NCBI GenBank assembly: GCA_016715945.1
Contig: JADJXJ010000003.1
Coordinates: 890,591 to 954,590, forward strand
DNA length: 64,000 bases
DNA from: Bacteroidota bacterium
Lineage (GTDB): Bacteria > Bacteroidota > Bacteroidia > Bacteroidales > F082
Reading direction: 5' to 3'
Notes under the pieces: generated by a model
Told to the model about the DNA's origin: nothing
Database searches by the model: none
What the model saw: only the letters and a program-made list of their open reading frames with translations
Shown: in pieces, positions 10,302 through 18,861 of the stretch
How positions within the stretch are numbered: the stretch's first letter is position 1
Layout of the letters: every line of letters starts with the position of its first letter
Translations under genes and position numbers: made by a program

Positions 10302-10334
10302 AGCAACCGGTTGTTTTGTTACTATATGCTTGGC

Positions 10335-10360
10335 AGGGGAGGGGCGAAAGCTCCTCCCCT
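10335..10360 (+). terminator. Rho-independent terminator of the giant surface-protein gene
   Basis: An 11-bp stem (AGGGGAGGGGC paired with GCTCCTCCCCT, one G-T wobble) closes a GAAA tetraloop and is followed by a T-rich tract (GTTTATTATTTTT). It lies 34 bp after the stop codon. Confidence 0.88.
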
Positions 10361-10374
10361 GTTTATTATTTTTC

Positions 10375-11261
10375 CTGACTTCCACAGATTTTTTTTATTT
10401 TTTGAATATATTATTGTAAGTAGTTGTATGTCTGTTTTTTAGAAATTGGGTGTTAGGGATTTTGGGTGTTAATTTGGTTTTTGTTATGATATTTGCGGGT
10501 GTTTGTCAGGAAGCTAAAGCATAAAAGCGGCTGGATCTATGTACAAGTAGTTGAGAAGCTCAACCGCAAGTATAAAGTTAGGAAGAGTTTTGGGGCTGCC
10601 ACTGATGAGGATGCTTTAAAGGCTCTTGAAATACGGACTCAACTTAGAAAGAAGGGTTCAGGCTTTTAGTCAACTACTTCCATCAAAGAGCAGAAAAAGA
10701 TAAATACAACCGAGAAAAGGGGCTTAAACGATTAGAAAAAGCAATCAAGACAGGCAGGCTTACAAAAGCAGCTATCAACAATCGAGGCTACAACAAATTC
10801 CTGGAAATAGATGGGCAAGTTCAAGTTCGCATTGATCAGCAAAAGATACAGCAAGACCAAAGATGGGATGGCTTAAAGGGATACTTGACCAATTCTACCC
10901 TGCCCAAAGAGGAAATACTTGAAAACTACAACCAACTGTGGCTAATTGAGCGTGCTTTCAGAATTGCTAAAACAGATCTGAAAATCAGACCAATCTTCCA
11001 CTATAAGCAAAGAAGGATTGAAGCACACATCTGCCTGAATTTTGTGGCATATAAAGTTTTCAAAGAGCTTGAAAGACAGTTAAAAGAGAAATGTTCAGAT
11101 CTCTCAGCAGAAAAAGTAATTGAAATCGCACAAAGCATTTACGAAATCGAAATTACCACCCCAAAACAAAAAGAAAAAATCAAGAAAATCCTACTGCTGA
11201 CCGAAGAGCAAATGAAACTGGCCCAAATCTTTGATCTAGGGTGTTAATTTGCGGAAGTCAG
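10375..11261 (+). mobile_element. Internally deleted IS1634/IS4-like element
   Basis: Terminal inverted repeats are visible: CTGACTTCCACAGATT at 10375-10390 and its inverted partner at 11246-11261 (reverse complement CTGACTTCCGCAAATT, 14 of 16 matching). Between them are only the two ends of a transposase gene. The element is about 0.9 kb, where intact relatives usually exceed 1.6 kb, so it cannot move by itself. If the ends are intact, a full-length copy elsewhere could mobilise it. Confidence 0.7.
10499..11247 (+). pseudogene. IS1634-like transposase remnant: N- and C-terminal pieces, middle deleted
   Basis: From a GTG at 10499 about 56 codons read FVRKLKHKSGWIYVQVVEKL and stop at 10667-10669; this looks like the N-terminus of IS1634-type transposases. 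From about 10645 the next frame gives the C-terminal part (QRAEKDKYNREKGLKRLEK, later NQLWLIERAFRIAKTDLKIRP), which ends at 11247. The DDE core between them, roughly 300 residues, is missing, and the two pieces meet in different frames near 10650-10665. The 120-residue open frame from 10885 is only the tail of this broken gene. Assignment to IS1634 rather than another IS4-group family is from motif memory. Confidence 0.72.
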
Positions 11262-11279
11262 TAAAAAAATTTTCTGGTT

Positions 11280-11640
11280 TTAATAACTGGCGCTGTTAAA
11301 TCCAACAAGCAGGCTGAATCGGGCACCCTTTTTAGAAGTAACTACCGAAAAATTAATTGGGAAATTAAGATCTCCGGAGGAAATATTCATTCCCTAGGCT
11401 AAAGCTAAGCCCGTATCTGCGATGGAGATGTTTGGGCCTGCCCCGAATTCAAAACCACTGGTTGTTCGCAATCCAACTGCAAATGTAAGGCTGGGCAGCA
11501 GAAGACCCCGTTCCACCCCGCCAATGACCGGGATGAGTTCAACCACTCTTGTCGGTCAATTTTGCTATGGAAAAAAAGTTGCGCTCAAATTGCCATCCAA
11601 ATTGGGCTAAGGTGGGATTTGCATTAATATCGTCCCTGTG
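11280..11640 (-). pseudogene. 3' fragment of an outer-membrane beta-barrel protein gene
   Basis: The minus strand encodes a series of pieces typical of the C-terminal end of a Bacteroidetes outer-membrane barrel family: QFGWQFERNFFS, then ELIPVIGGVERGLLLPSLTF, FEFGAGPNIS, an in-frame TAG at 11394-11396, and finally DLNFPINFSVV, GARFSLLVGFN and the stop at 11280. Frame changes occur upstream of the ELIPVIGG segment, and no start or N-terminal half remains. The identification rests on the pattern of glycine and aromatic residues and is moderate. The fragment adjoins the dead IS1634-like element, which suggests that transposition or deletion destroyed the gene. Confidence 0.5.
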
Positions 11641-11978
11641 TCAGTCGGCTGTCCTCCGGGTGATGAAGGTAACGCCATCACTTGGCCCCGACTATTGGGT
11701 CAATAGTAAATCATTATAACCATAAGATAGACAGCAGCTTAACATAGTGTTCTTTAAAACAACAAGCAAGTTAAATATGCAGTCAATTTGCGCTTTCGTG
11801 CAGGAGCTGTTGACCTAAATTAAAATAAATGAATAGCCCAGCGTTCTAATTAAAAACTTTTTAAATACAGCATCAAGGTTTGAACGTAACTCCTTTGTGT
11901 GATAAGCTATCAGATAGCAACCCCAATATTGGTGAGGCAATGCATTTTCTTGAGCTGTGGAGAGTCCTGATAAACCAT
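11641..11978. other. Intergenic region without a recognised gene
   Basis: About 340 bp between the barrel-gene fragment and the 3' end of the beta-propeller gene. I found no continuation of the barrel gene, no hairpin followed by a T run, and no small gene that I could defend. Confidence 0.4.
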
Positions 11979-13385
11979 TTATAACTTTATAAATCTTTCT
12001 GTTTGTACAGAATAACCATCACGAAGCACAAAGTGATAGATTCCCCCCTTCAATCCATTCAAGTAAATATCACTTTCACCAGTGATAATTTGTTGATATA
12101 CTAATTGTCCATTTAAATCAAAAACTTTAAGCTCAAGTTTGCTTTCTTTTAAAGGTTTTATGTTGAGGGTTTGGTTGTTATTTGACCAACAACAGTTAGC
12201 GAGTTTGGTATCTATTTCTTTTTCGGGGAGATGGGTAAACGATTCCACGTTAATACGTGCTATTCTGCCTCTGCTTGTTCCGTTATAAGAAGTAAAATAG
12301 CCTCCTATCATCAATTTGTCGCTGCCATACGGTGCTACCTTAAAGATAAATGATGTAGGCCCTGTGCCATAATTAAATGTTTCATCAATTGTGCCATTGT
12401 TGTTCAGCATTGTCAGGTATTTCCGCGACAGTGGACTTGACGAACTAAAACGGCCCCCAACCGCTATTTTCCCATTAGGAAGGCTGACTACTGACTGAAG
12501 TTGATCGCTGAATGTGGGTGGTGTAAATAAAGGGTCAATTTGCCCATTGGGAAAAAGCCTTACAATATTACTTATAGTCTGACCATTGAAACTGTCAAAA
12601 AGACCTGCTGCAATTATCTTCCCATCACTTTGCAGACTAATGGAATTAATATGCTGATTGATGGCTTGTATTGCAGTTCCGGGATTGAAGGACGGGTCAG
12701 GTTGTCCATTTGACAATATTCTGGCAATACGACCGACGGGAATATTATTGAAATTATAGATATTTCCTCCGATCAACAGAGCACCATCATTTTGTAAAGC
12801 CATTGTATATACCAGACCATCTGGTCCTGCCATTGGATCAAAATTCGTTGCAAGTGAACCGTCGCTTCCGAGCTTTGCAATCCTGTTGCGCATAACACCG
12901 TTGAAGCTAGTGAAGCTACCACTTATGAAAATGTCTCCGTCAGGAGCGACCAATATACATCCTACGGAGCCGTTTGGTCCAGTTCCGGTGTTAAAGTTTC
13001 CATCGCGCGAACCATCAGCATTCAGGCGAAGAAGGTATTGGGCACTTGTTCCGTTAAAACTTGAAAAAGAACCACCAACGATAATTTTGCCGTTACTCTG
13101 AAGGGCAATGTCACCGATTGTTCCATTGAAACCCGATCCGGTATTGAAGGTTTCGTCCAAACTACCATTGGCATTAAGCCTGACAAGGTATTTGAGGTTC
13201 TGCCCGTTGAATTGAGTGAATTCGCCGGCCACAAGAATCTTGCCATCAGGCTGAACAACAATTCTTTTGACGTATTCGTTATTTGCGCCTGAACCAGGGT
13301 TGAAGCTCAAATCAAGTGTTCCTGGTTGTGCTGCGAGTGTCAGGGTTGCAAGCACTAAAACAAAGGTAGAAATGAAGGTTTTCAT
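11979..13385 (-). CDS. Delta-60-repeat beta-propeller protein with T9SS sorting domain
   Basis: A 468-residue secreted protein. It has a signal peptide (residues 1-19, ending LAAQPG), then about seven delta-60 (DUF5122) repeats of roughly 55 residues with the recurring pattern LDxSFNxGxG...VxxQxDGKIxxGGxFxxFNG. The last ~70 residues (LELKVFDLNGQLVYQ ... GGIYHFVLRDG) form a T9SS type A sorting domain. The repeats probably fold as beta-propeller blades; the ligand is unknown. ATG at 13385 is the only sensible start. The gene lies downstream of the pyrophosphatase gene on the same strand but is separated from it by a terminator, so it is probably transcribed alone. Confidence 0.85.
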   Translation of the reverse strand: MKTFISTFVLVLATLTLAAQPGTLDLSFNPGSGANNEYVKRIVVQPDGKILVAGEFTQFNGQNLKYLVRLNANGSLDETFNTGSGFNGTIGDIALQSNGKIIVGGSFSSFNGTSAQYLLRLNADGSRDGNFNTGTGPNGSVGCILVAPDGDIFISGSFTSFNGVMRNRIAKLGSDGSLATNFDPMAGPDGLVYTMALQNDGALLIGGNIYNFNNIPVGRIARILSNGQPDPSFNPGTAIQAINQHINSISLQSDGKIIAAGLFDSFNGQTISNIVRLFPNGQIDPLFTPPTFSDQLQSVVSLPNGKIAVGGRFSSSSPLSRKYLTMLNNNGTIDETFNYGTGPTSFIFKVAPYGSDKLMIGGYFTSYNGTSRGRIARINVESFTHLPEKEIDTKLANCCWSNNNQTLNIKPLKESKLELKVFDLNGQLVYQQIITGESDIYLNGLKGGIYHFVLRDGYSVQTERFIKL

Positions 13386-13445
13386 GGTTAATCTGGTTTG
13401 GTTTGTGCTTCAAATTGGAATAAGTACCCTCAAAGTTACAAGAAA

Positions 13446-13475
13446 AAAGCCGGAATCTGAATTTGTCCCGGCTTT
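13446..13475 (-). terminator. Terminator of the pyrophosphatase gene
   Basis: The inverted repeat AAAGCCGG / CCGGCTTT encloses a 14-nt loop. On the minus strand it is followed by a run of T, 20-50 bp after the pyrophosphatase stop codon. Confidence 0.8.
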
Positions 13476-13497
13476 GAAAAATGTTTTTCGAAAAAAA

Positions 13498-15777
13498 TCA
13501 TTCGATGAAACCTGTTGTCGCGACAGGCTTCTCTAATTTGGCTGGCGCTTCAGATTTGTATTTGAATTCCAGTGGTTTATCATTCTTTGGTTTTACAGGA
13601 GGTTCAGCAATGCTGGGTGCAATCACCAAAGCTACCACCGACATAAGCTTAATAAGGATATTGAGCGACGGGCCGCTGGTGTCCTTAAACGGGTCGCCAA
13701 CCGTATCGCCCACTACGGTGGCTTTGTGCGAGGCGCTACCCTTGCCATGGGTGACGCCCTGGTGTTGCACTCCCTCTTCGATCATCTTTTTGGCGTTGTC
13801 CCAGGCTCCGCCGGCATTCGACTGATAAATGGCCAGGAGCACACCCGAGGCCATCACGCCCGCAAGCATGCCACCAAGCATCTGTGCGCCACCCAAAAAG
13901 CCCACAGCAGCCGGAGCAATCACTGCAAGCAGTCCCGGCAGGATCATTTCCTTGAGCGAAGCTTCGGTAGAGATTTCAACACACTTCTCGTATTGTGCCG
14001 CACGCTCGGCTTTTTGCATGATTTCGGCTTCCTCTTTGGTTACCTTATGCACGTCGCCGTTGTATTTGCGCAGCACTTCGAGTGCGTTGCGCAGCTCCGG
14101 AATTTCTTTAAACTGACGTCGCACCTCGTTGATCATTTTCTGGCCGGCACGACCTACTGCGCCCATGGCCATGGACGAGAACAGATAGGGGAGCATACCA
14201 CCAATAAGCAGTCCGGCCATAATATGCGGTTGCGAAACGTCGATCACGGTGATGTTGGCCTGGGTCATGAAAGCCGCAAACAGGGCAAGTGCGGTCAGGG
14301 TGGCCGAGCCAATGGCAAAACCTTTGCCAATGGCAGCAGTGGTGTTGCCCACAGCGTCGAGCTTGTCGGTTTTCTGGCGCACATCTTTAGGCAATTCACT
14401 CATCTCGGCAATGCCACCGGCATTATCGGCAATGGGGCCATAGGCATCCACAGCCAGCTGTATGCCTGTGTTGGCAAGCATGGCCACCGCAGCAATGGCA
14501 ATGCCATATAAACCGGCGAAGTGGTACGATAAAATGATAGCAACAGCCAACCCAAGTACCGGAATGGCTGTGGATTTCATCCCGAGTTCCAATCCTGCGA
14601 TGATATTTGTTGCAGCGCCGGTATGGGATTGATCCACAATGGCTTTAACAGCTTTCTTGCCGGCGCCTGTGTAATATTCGGTAATTTTTCCGATTCCGAT
14701 ACCAATGCCAAGGCCCACCAGGGTGGCAATGAACACACCCATTGCGGTGTATTGGGTGTAAGTGCCGTCGTTGTGGATCAGCTTCCAGCTGTCGGGCAGG
14801 AAGAAGTTGATAAGGAAATAGGAAGCAATGACCATGACCACCGAGGAGATGAGCTCACCCCTGTTGAGTGCAGCCTGCGGGTCGCCTTTGGGGGTTATGC
14901 GTACAAAAAATGTGCCTGCCACACTTGTGAGTATGCCTACGGCTGCCAGAGCCATTGGCAGGAGCACCGGCCCCAGTTGGAAATAATTGCTCACTTCAGG
15001 CATGTTGACAAACACCACCCCCAGCACCATTGCGGCCAGGATGGAACCCACATACGATTCAAAAAGGTCGGCGCCCATGCCTGCCACGTCACCCACATTG
15101 TCACCCACATTGTCGGCGATGGTGGCCGGGTTCAGATAATGGTCTTCAGGAATTCCTGCTTCTACTTTTCCCACCAGGTCGGCCCCCACATCGGCGGCCT
15201 TGGTGTAGATGCCTCCGCCCACACGGGCAAACAGGGCAATGGAAGAGGCCCCCAGCGAAAAAGCTGATAAAACGTTCAGCACAACATCGAGCTTCCAGTC
15301 GACACCGATAAGGTTATTAAAGAGTAAAAAAAGCAGACTTAGTCCAAGAAGTCCGAGCGTAACCACTCCAATGCCCATCACGCTGCCTCCGGTGAATGCC
15401 ACTTTGAGTGCATCGGAAAGCGAATTACGGGCGGCCTGCGTGGTGCGTACGTTGGCCTTGGTAGCCACGCGCATTCCGATGAATCCGGCAAAGCCCGAAA
15501 GCACTGCTCCGGTGATGAACGACAGCACCACAAATCCGTTGGAACCGGTCTCGTATGTGCCTTTCACGAAAAGCAACACCGACACCGATGCGACAAAAAT
15601 GGCCAGTATCCGGTACTCCGCCTTCAGAAAGGCCATGGCCCCGCGAGCGATATAACCCGCAATCCGTTGCATTTTTTCGGTACCGGCATCCAGCGATTCT
15701 ATCCATCTGGATTTGAGTAACATAAATACTATCCCCACGATGCCTGCCAGGGGAATAAACCAAACAATTTGATCCAT
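13498..15777 (-). CDS. hppA: K+-dependent membrane-bound ion-translocating pyrophosphatase
   Basis: A 759-residue inner-membrane enzyme with about 16 membrane segments that hydrolyses pyrophosphate and couples this to Na+ and/or H+ export. Signature motifs are intact: DVGADLVGKVE (~196-206), ADNVGDNVGDVAG (~221-233), AYGPIADNAGGIAEM, and near the C-terminus GDTVGDPFKDTSGPS. The segment GNTTAAIGKG has alanine where K+-independent enzymes have lysine, which marks the K+-dependent subfamily, most of whose members pump Na+. Choosing between Na+ and H+ needs an alignment. The last ~25 residues form a hydrophilic tail beyond the usual end (KSEAPAKLEKPVATTGFIE). ATG at 15777 opens directly into the first membrane helix. 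Confidence 0.95.
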   Translation of the reverse strand: MDQIVWFIPLAGIVGIVFMLLKSRWIESLDAGTEKMQRIAGYIARGAMAFLKAEYRILAIFVASVSVLLFVKGTYETGSNGFVVLSFITGAVLSGFAGFIGMRVATKANVRTTQAARNSLSDALKVAFTGGSVMGIGVVTLGLLGLSLLFLLFNNLIGVDWKLDVVLNVLSAFSLGASSIALFARVGGGIYTKAADVGADLVGKVEAGIPEDHYLNPATIADNVGDNVGDVAGMGADLFESYVGSILAAMVLGVVFVNMPEVSNYFQLGPVLLPMALAAVGILTSVAGTFFVRITPKGDPQAALNRGELISSVVMVIASYFLINFFLPDSWKLIHNDGTYTQYTAMGVFIATLVGLGIGIGIGKITEYYTGAGKKAVKAIVDQSHTGAATNIIAGLELGMKSTAIPVLGLAVAIILSYHFAGLYGIAIAAVAMLANTGIQLAVDAYGPIADNAGGIAEMSELPKDVRQKTDKLDAVGNTTAAIGKGFAIGSATLTALALFAAFMTQANITVIDVSQPHIMAGLLIGGMLPYLFSSMAMGAVGRAGQKMINEVRRQFKEIPELRNALEVLRKYNGDVHKVTKEEAEIMQKAERAAQYEKCVEISTEASLKEMILPGLLAVIAPAAVGFLGGAQMLGGMLAGVMASGVLLAIYQSNAGGAWDNAKKMIEEGVQHQGVTHGKGSASHKATVVGDTVGDPFKDTSGPSLNILIKLMSVVALVIAPSIAEPPVKPKNDKPLEFKYKSEAPAKLEKPVATTGFIE

Positions 15778-15834
15778 AAGCTTGTGTGAAGTGGTTTAGT
15801 GTAGTGATTTGACCTGATTGGTAAAATTTGGGCG

Positions 15835-15842
15835 CAAAAATA
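15835..15842 (-). promoter_or_regulatory. Possible -7 promoter element of hppA
   Basis: On the minus strand TATTTTTG matches the Bacteroidetes -7 consensus TAnnTTTG, about 58 nt before the hppA start. A TTTG lies upstream, but only 15 nt away, shorter than the usual ~19 nt, so the -33 element is uncertain. Confidence 0.35.
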
Positions 15843-16010
15843 GGGAATGAGCTTCAGCAAATTACATCAGCTTAATCTTTTTTAACGATAAAAAGTACGG
15901 CGAAAACGGTTGCGGCTAAAATGGAATTTCAATGCTTATTTTCTGCTTTGCCATCTGATTGAACGGCCAAGTGTATGCTTATTTGATTTTCGGAAGGAAA
16001 GAAAAACAAA

Positions 16011-16036
16011 AAAGCCCTGCAAGGATGCAAGGCTTT
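16011..16036 (-). terminator. Terminator of the zinc metallopeptidase gene
   Basis: AAAGCCCTGCA pairs with TGCAAGGCTTT (one mismatch) around an AGGA loop. On the minus strand a T-rich tract follows. It lies about 30 bp after the stop at 16068. Confidence 0.8.
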
Positions 16037-16067
16037 GTTAAGGCTTATCTTGTTGGTTTTGTTACGG

Positions 16068-16742
16068 TTACTCTCTTCTGCCCATGAAGATCATGATGTA
16101 GTAGAGCAGTGTGGCCAGCGATGCCAATGCGGCAACCACATAGGTGTAAGCTGCCCACTTGAGGGCGTCTTTGGCCTTGGGATAGGTTTCGTGGCTGGTG
16201 ATGCCGCTCACATTGAGCCAGGCAAGTGCACGGCGGCTTGCATCCACCTCAACAGGAAGAGTGATGAAACTGAACAAGGTGGTGGTGGCAAACATCAGGA
16301 TGCCAAAAAACAGCACTTGTGGAAATGTTTCGATAAGCAGGATGCCGGCCAGCAACACCCATTGCACCCATTGTGAAGCAAAGCTCACCACAGGCACGAG
16401 TTTGCTGCGCATGGTCAGCCAGGAATAGGCGGTGGCATGCTGTACGGCATGCCCGCATTCGTGCGCAGCCACGGCAGCTGCAGCCACCGAACGGCCGTGG
16501 TACACATCCGGACTCAGGTTGACAGTCTTATTCACAGGGTTGTAATGGTCGGTGAGCTGGCCCTCAACTGATACAACCTTGACATCGAAGATGCCGTTGT
16601 CGTGCAACATCTTCTGCGCGATTTCACGGCCGGTGAGGCCATAGTTGATGGGTATCTTGCTGAATTGGTTGAATTTCGACTTGAGCCTTGCTCCAACCAG
16701 CCAGCTCAGCAGCATAAAGAATCCAAAAATTATCCAGATCAT
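16068..16742 (-). CDS. Membrane zinc metallopeptidase, YugP type
   Basis: A 224-residue membrane protein of the YugP-like neutral zinc metallopeptidase family. An N-terminal membrane helix (WIIFGFFMLLSWLVGA) is followed by a soluble part that holds the zinc-binding HEXXH motif as AVAAHECGHAVQHA (~residues 91-104). Two or three further hydrophobic segments lie in the C-terminal half, including one just before the end (VVAALASLATLLYYIMIF). Length and layout are typical. The cellular substrate of this family is not established; a role in membrane protein quality control is often assumed. The gene is divergent from the YitT-family gene, and its own terminator shows that it is monocistronic. Confidence 0.88.
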   Translation of the reverse strand: MIWIIFGFFMLLSWLVGARLKSKFNQFSKIPINYGLTGREIAQKMLHDNGIFDVKVVSVEGQLTDHYNPVNKTVNLSPDVYHGRSVAAAAVAAHECGHAVQHATAYSWLTMRSKLVPVVSFASQWVQWVLLAGILLIETFPQVLFFGILMFATTTLFSFITLPVEVDASRRALAWLNVSGITSHETYPKAKDALKWAAYTYVVAALASLATLLYYIMIFMGRRE

Positions 16743-16910
16743 AACTGTAAGGTTTTCGAAGTTTGGTGTTTTCAGGCATCAAAATTATTGCCAATCCGTG
16801 CTGCTTGTCAGTGTGCCTCTCAAAATTTCAGATTTTTAACAGCATTTGGCAACAAAAATACTTCCATTGCTGCCTGACGGCCTGTGCGGAATCTATTTCA
16901 AAAGAAGGCA

Positions 16911-16940
16911 TTGCCGGCAGGGGCGAAAGCTTTAATTTTG
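16911..16940 (+). promoter_or_regulatory. Candidate promoter of the YitT-family gene
   Basis: TTG at 16911-16913 and TAATTTTG at 16933-16940 are separated by 19 nt, matching the Bacteroidetes promoter pattern (-33 TTG, -7 TAnnTTTG). Transcription would start about 10-15 nt before the ATG at 16960, giving a very short leader. Confidence 0.5.
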
Positions 16941-16959
16941 GGCGCAATTGTCGTGGTAC

Positions 16960-17823
16960 ATGAGAAAACAGAAAACATCCATCTGGTCCGAAATCAAGGC
17001 ATATGTGATCATTACAGCCGGACTTTTTGTCATGGCCCTTGGCTGGACGGCTTTCCTCATCCCGAACGATATCCTTGGCGGCGGGGTCACGGGTATTTCC
17101 ACTTTGATCTATTGGTCCACCGGATTGCCTGTGGGTGTTTCGGTTGCCGTAATCAATGCCGTGCTGCTCATTTTTGCGCTTCGCATTCTCGGTCGTGGAT
17201 TCGGTGTGAAGACCATTTATTCCATTGCCGTGCTTTCCGGATTTTTTGCCTTGCTTCAGTATTACATCCGCGAACCTTTTGTTACGGATAAGTTTCTGGC
17301 CAGCATAGTGGGTGCCGGCCTGGCGGGCTCGGCCATGGGGGTCATCTTTACCCAGGGCGGAAGCACAGGCGGCACCGACATCGTTGCCCTCATCATCAAC
17401 AAATACAGAAATATCACACCCGGGAAAATCATTCTGGCCATCGACGTGGTGATCATCTCAAGTTCGTGGCTGATATTCAGGAGTATCGAGCCGCTTGTTT
17501 ATGGGTTTGTGGTGATGAGTGTGGTAAGCTACACCATCGACCTGATCATCACAGGCAACAAGCAGTCGGTGCAGCTATTTATTTTCTCGAGACATCCCGA
17601 AGCAATCGCTTCGCGCATTGCCACTGAGCTGGGCAGGGGAGTAACGCTCATCAAGGGCAAAGGCTGGTACACCAAAACCGAAAACGATATCCTGATGATC
17701 ATTGTCAGGCGTTCGGAATATCCGCAGGTTTTCCGCATTGTAAAGGAGGAAGACCGCGATGCTTTTGTGTCGCTCTCCACGGTGATGGGGGTGTACGGTC
17801 AGGGCTTCGACGCCATGAGGTAA
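16960..17823 (+). CDS. YitT-family membrane protein (DUF161 plus DUF2179)
   Basis: A 287-residue protein with five to six membrane segments in residues ~12-190, including the family-typical IPNDILGGGVTGIS and GGSTGGTDIVA motifs. A C-terminal cytoplasmic DUF2179 domain follows (~200-285, GRGVTLIKGKGWYT). The role of this family is unknown; transport or envelope signalling has been proposed. An upstream TTG at 16948 would add four residues, but the ATG at 16960 is preferred because a promoter box ends only 20 nt before it. It converges with the EamA transporter gene downstream. Confidence 0.9.
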   Translation: MRKQKTSIWSEIKAYVIITAGLFVMALGWTAFLIPNDILGGGVTGISTLIYWSTGLPVGVSVAVINAVLLIFALRILGRGFGVKTIYSIAVLSGFFALLQYYIREPFVTDKFLASIVGAGLAGSAMGVIFTQGGSTGGTDIVALIINKYRNITPGKIILAIDVVIISSSWLIFRSIEPLVYGFVVMSVVSYTIDLIITGNKQSVQLFIFSRHPEAIASRIATELGRGVTLIKGKGWYTKTENDILMIIVRRSEYPQVFRIVKEEDRDAFVSLSTVMGVYGQGFDAMR

Positions 17824-17881
17824 GCTGGCGAACAAAAGTGCTGTTTATCCAAAGCCTTGATCCAAGCCGACAGCCTGACAT

Positions 17882-18769
17882 CTACTGGCCGGGCTTTGGC
17901 TGAAACTGCGCCAGAAAAAGCCCTGCAAGCATCAGTGCACAGCCTGCAAGTGCTGCCGAATCCATCTTTTCGTTGAGTATCAGAAAACCTCCCAATACAG
18001 CGAAAAGGGCTTCAAGGCTCAGAATCAGGCCGGTATATTCGGGTTTTACATGTTGTTGTGCAGCCACCTGCAGGGTAAAGCCTATGCCTGCCGAAAATAC
18101 GCCTGCATAAATCAGCGGCCACCAGGATTGCAGGAGCTGATCGGTGGCAAACGGTTCCAGCAACAGGCCTGGAACAAGGCTGAACAAACCGGCAAAGGTG
18201 AACTGCCAGAAAGCCAGTGTGATGGGATTATGAAAGGCTGATATCTTGCCCAGTATGATGATGTGCATGGCCCAGAATACTGCGCTGATCAGCACGAGCA
18301 TATCACCCATTCTCAGGTTGAGCTCAGGTTCTTTTGTCAGTAAAAACAAGCCTGCAAGAACAACTGCAGTGCCCACCCAATACCTCAGGCCGGGGGTGTT
18401 GCCTTTGAGTAAGCCATAAAACGGAACCAATACGATGTAGAACGAAGTGATAAAACCTGCTTTCCCGGCTGTAGTGTACACAATGCCAACCTGTTGAAAT
18501 GCTGAGCCCAGGAACAGCGCCACCGAAGCCATGAGGGCATGAAGTAGCAAAACAGGGTTGCGCCACCAGCTAACTGTATTTGCATTTTGCTTTCGCAAAA
18601 CAACAAAAGGCAGCAAGGTTAGGGCGCCCAATAGAAACCGTAAGCCGTTGAAAGTGAGTGGCCCATGAAACTCCATGCCTTTGCGCTGCGCCACAAACGC
18701 CATGCCCCAGATGGCGGAGGTGAGCAACAAAAGCCATGGTGCCACGCGGGCTTTGAGCGGAGATTCCAT
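17882..18769 (-). CDS. EamA/DMT-family transporter
   Basis: A protein of about 295 residues with ten hydrophobic helices arranged as two EamA repeats (first half starts LLLTSAIWGMAFVAQRKG; second half starts near DMLVLISAVFWAMHIIIL). This is the drug/metabolite transporter superfamily of inner-membrane exporters; the substrate cannot be read from sequence. ATG at 18769 is chosen over a TTG three codons upstream. The Omp28-like gene lies upstream on the same strand, but a strong terminator separates the two. A second, distant EamA gene occurs at 23480-24376. Confidence 0.88.
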   Translation of the reverse strand: MESPLKARVAPWLLLLTSAIWGMAFVAQRKGMEFHGPLTFNGLRFLLGALTLLPFVVLRKQNANTVSWWRNPVLLLHALMASVALFLGSAFQQVGIVYTTAGKAGFITSFYIVLVPFYGLLKGNTPGLRYWVGTAVVLAGLFLLTKEPELNLRMGDMLVLISAVFWAMHIIILGKISAFHNPITLAFWQFTFAGLFSLVPGLLLEPFATDQLLQSWWPLIYAGVFSAGIGFTLQVAAQQHVKPEYTGLILSLEALFAVLGGFLILNEKMDSAALAGCALMLAGLFLAQFQPKPGQ

Positions 18770-18807
18770 GCGGGGCAAATATCCGGGTTTTTGGGATGGA
18801 TTATAAA

Positions 18808-18844
18808 AAACAGGCTGCTTCGAAGGTGATGAAGCAGCCTGTTT
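18808..18844 (-). terminator. Terminator of the Omp28-like gene
   Basis: A 14-bp perfect stem (AAACAGGCTGCTTC with GAAGCAGCCTGTTT) has a 9-nt loop. On the minus strand it is followed by T residues (TTTTTTATAA). It lies just after the stop at 18862. Confidence 0.88.
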
Positions 18845-18861
18845 GAATGAGTTAAGGTATG

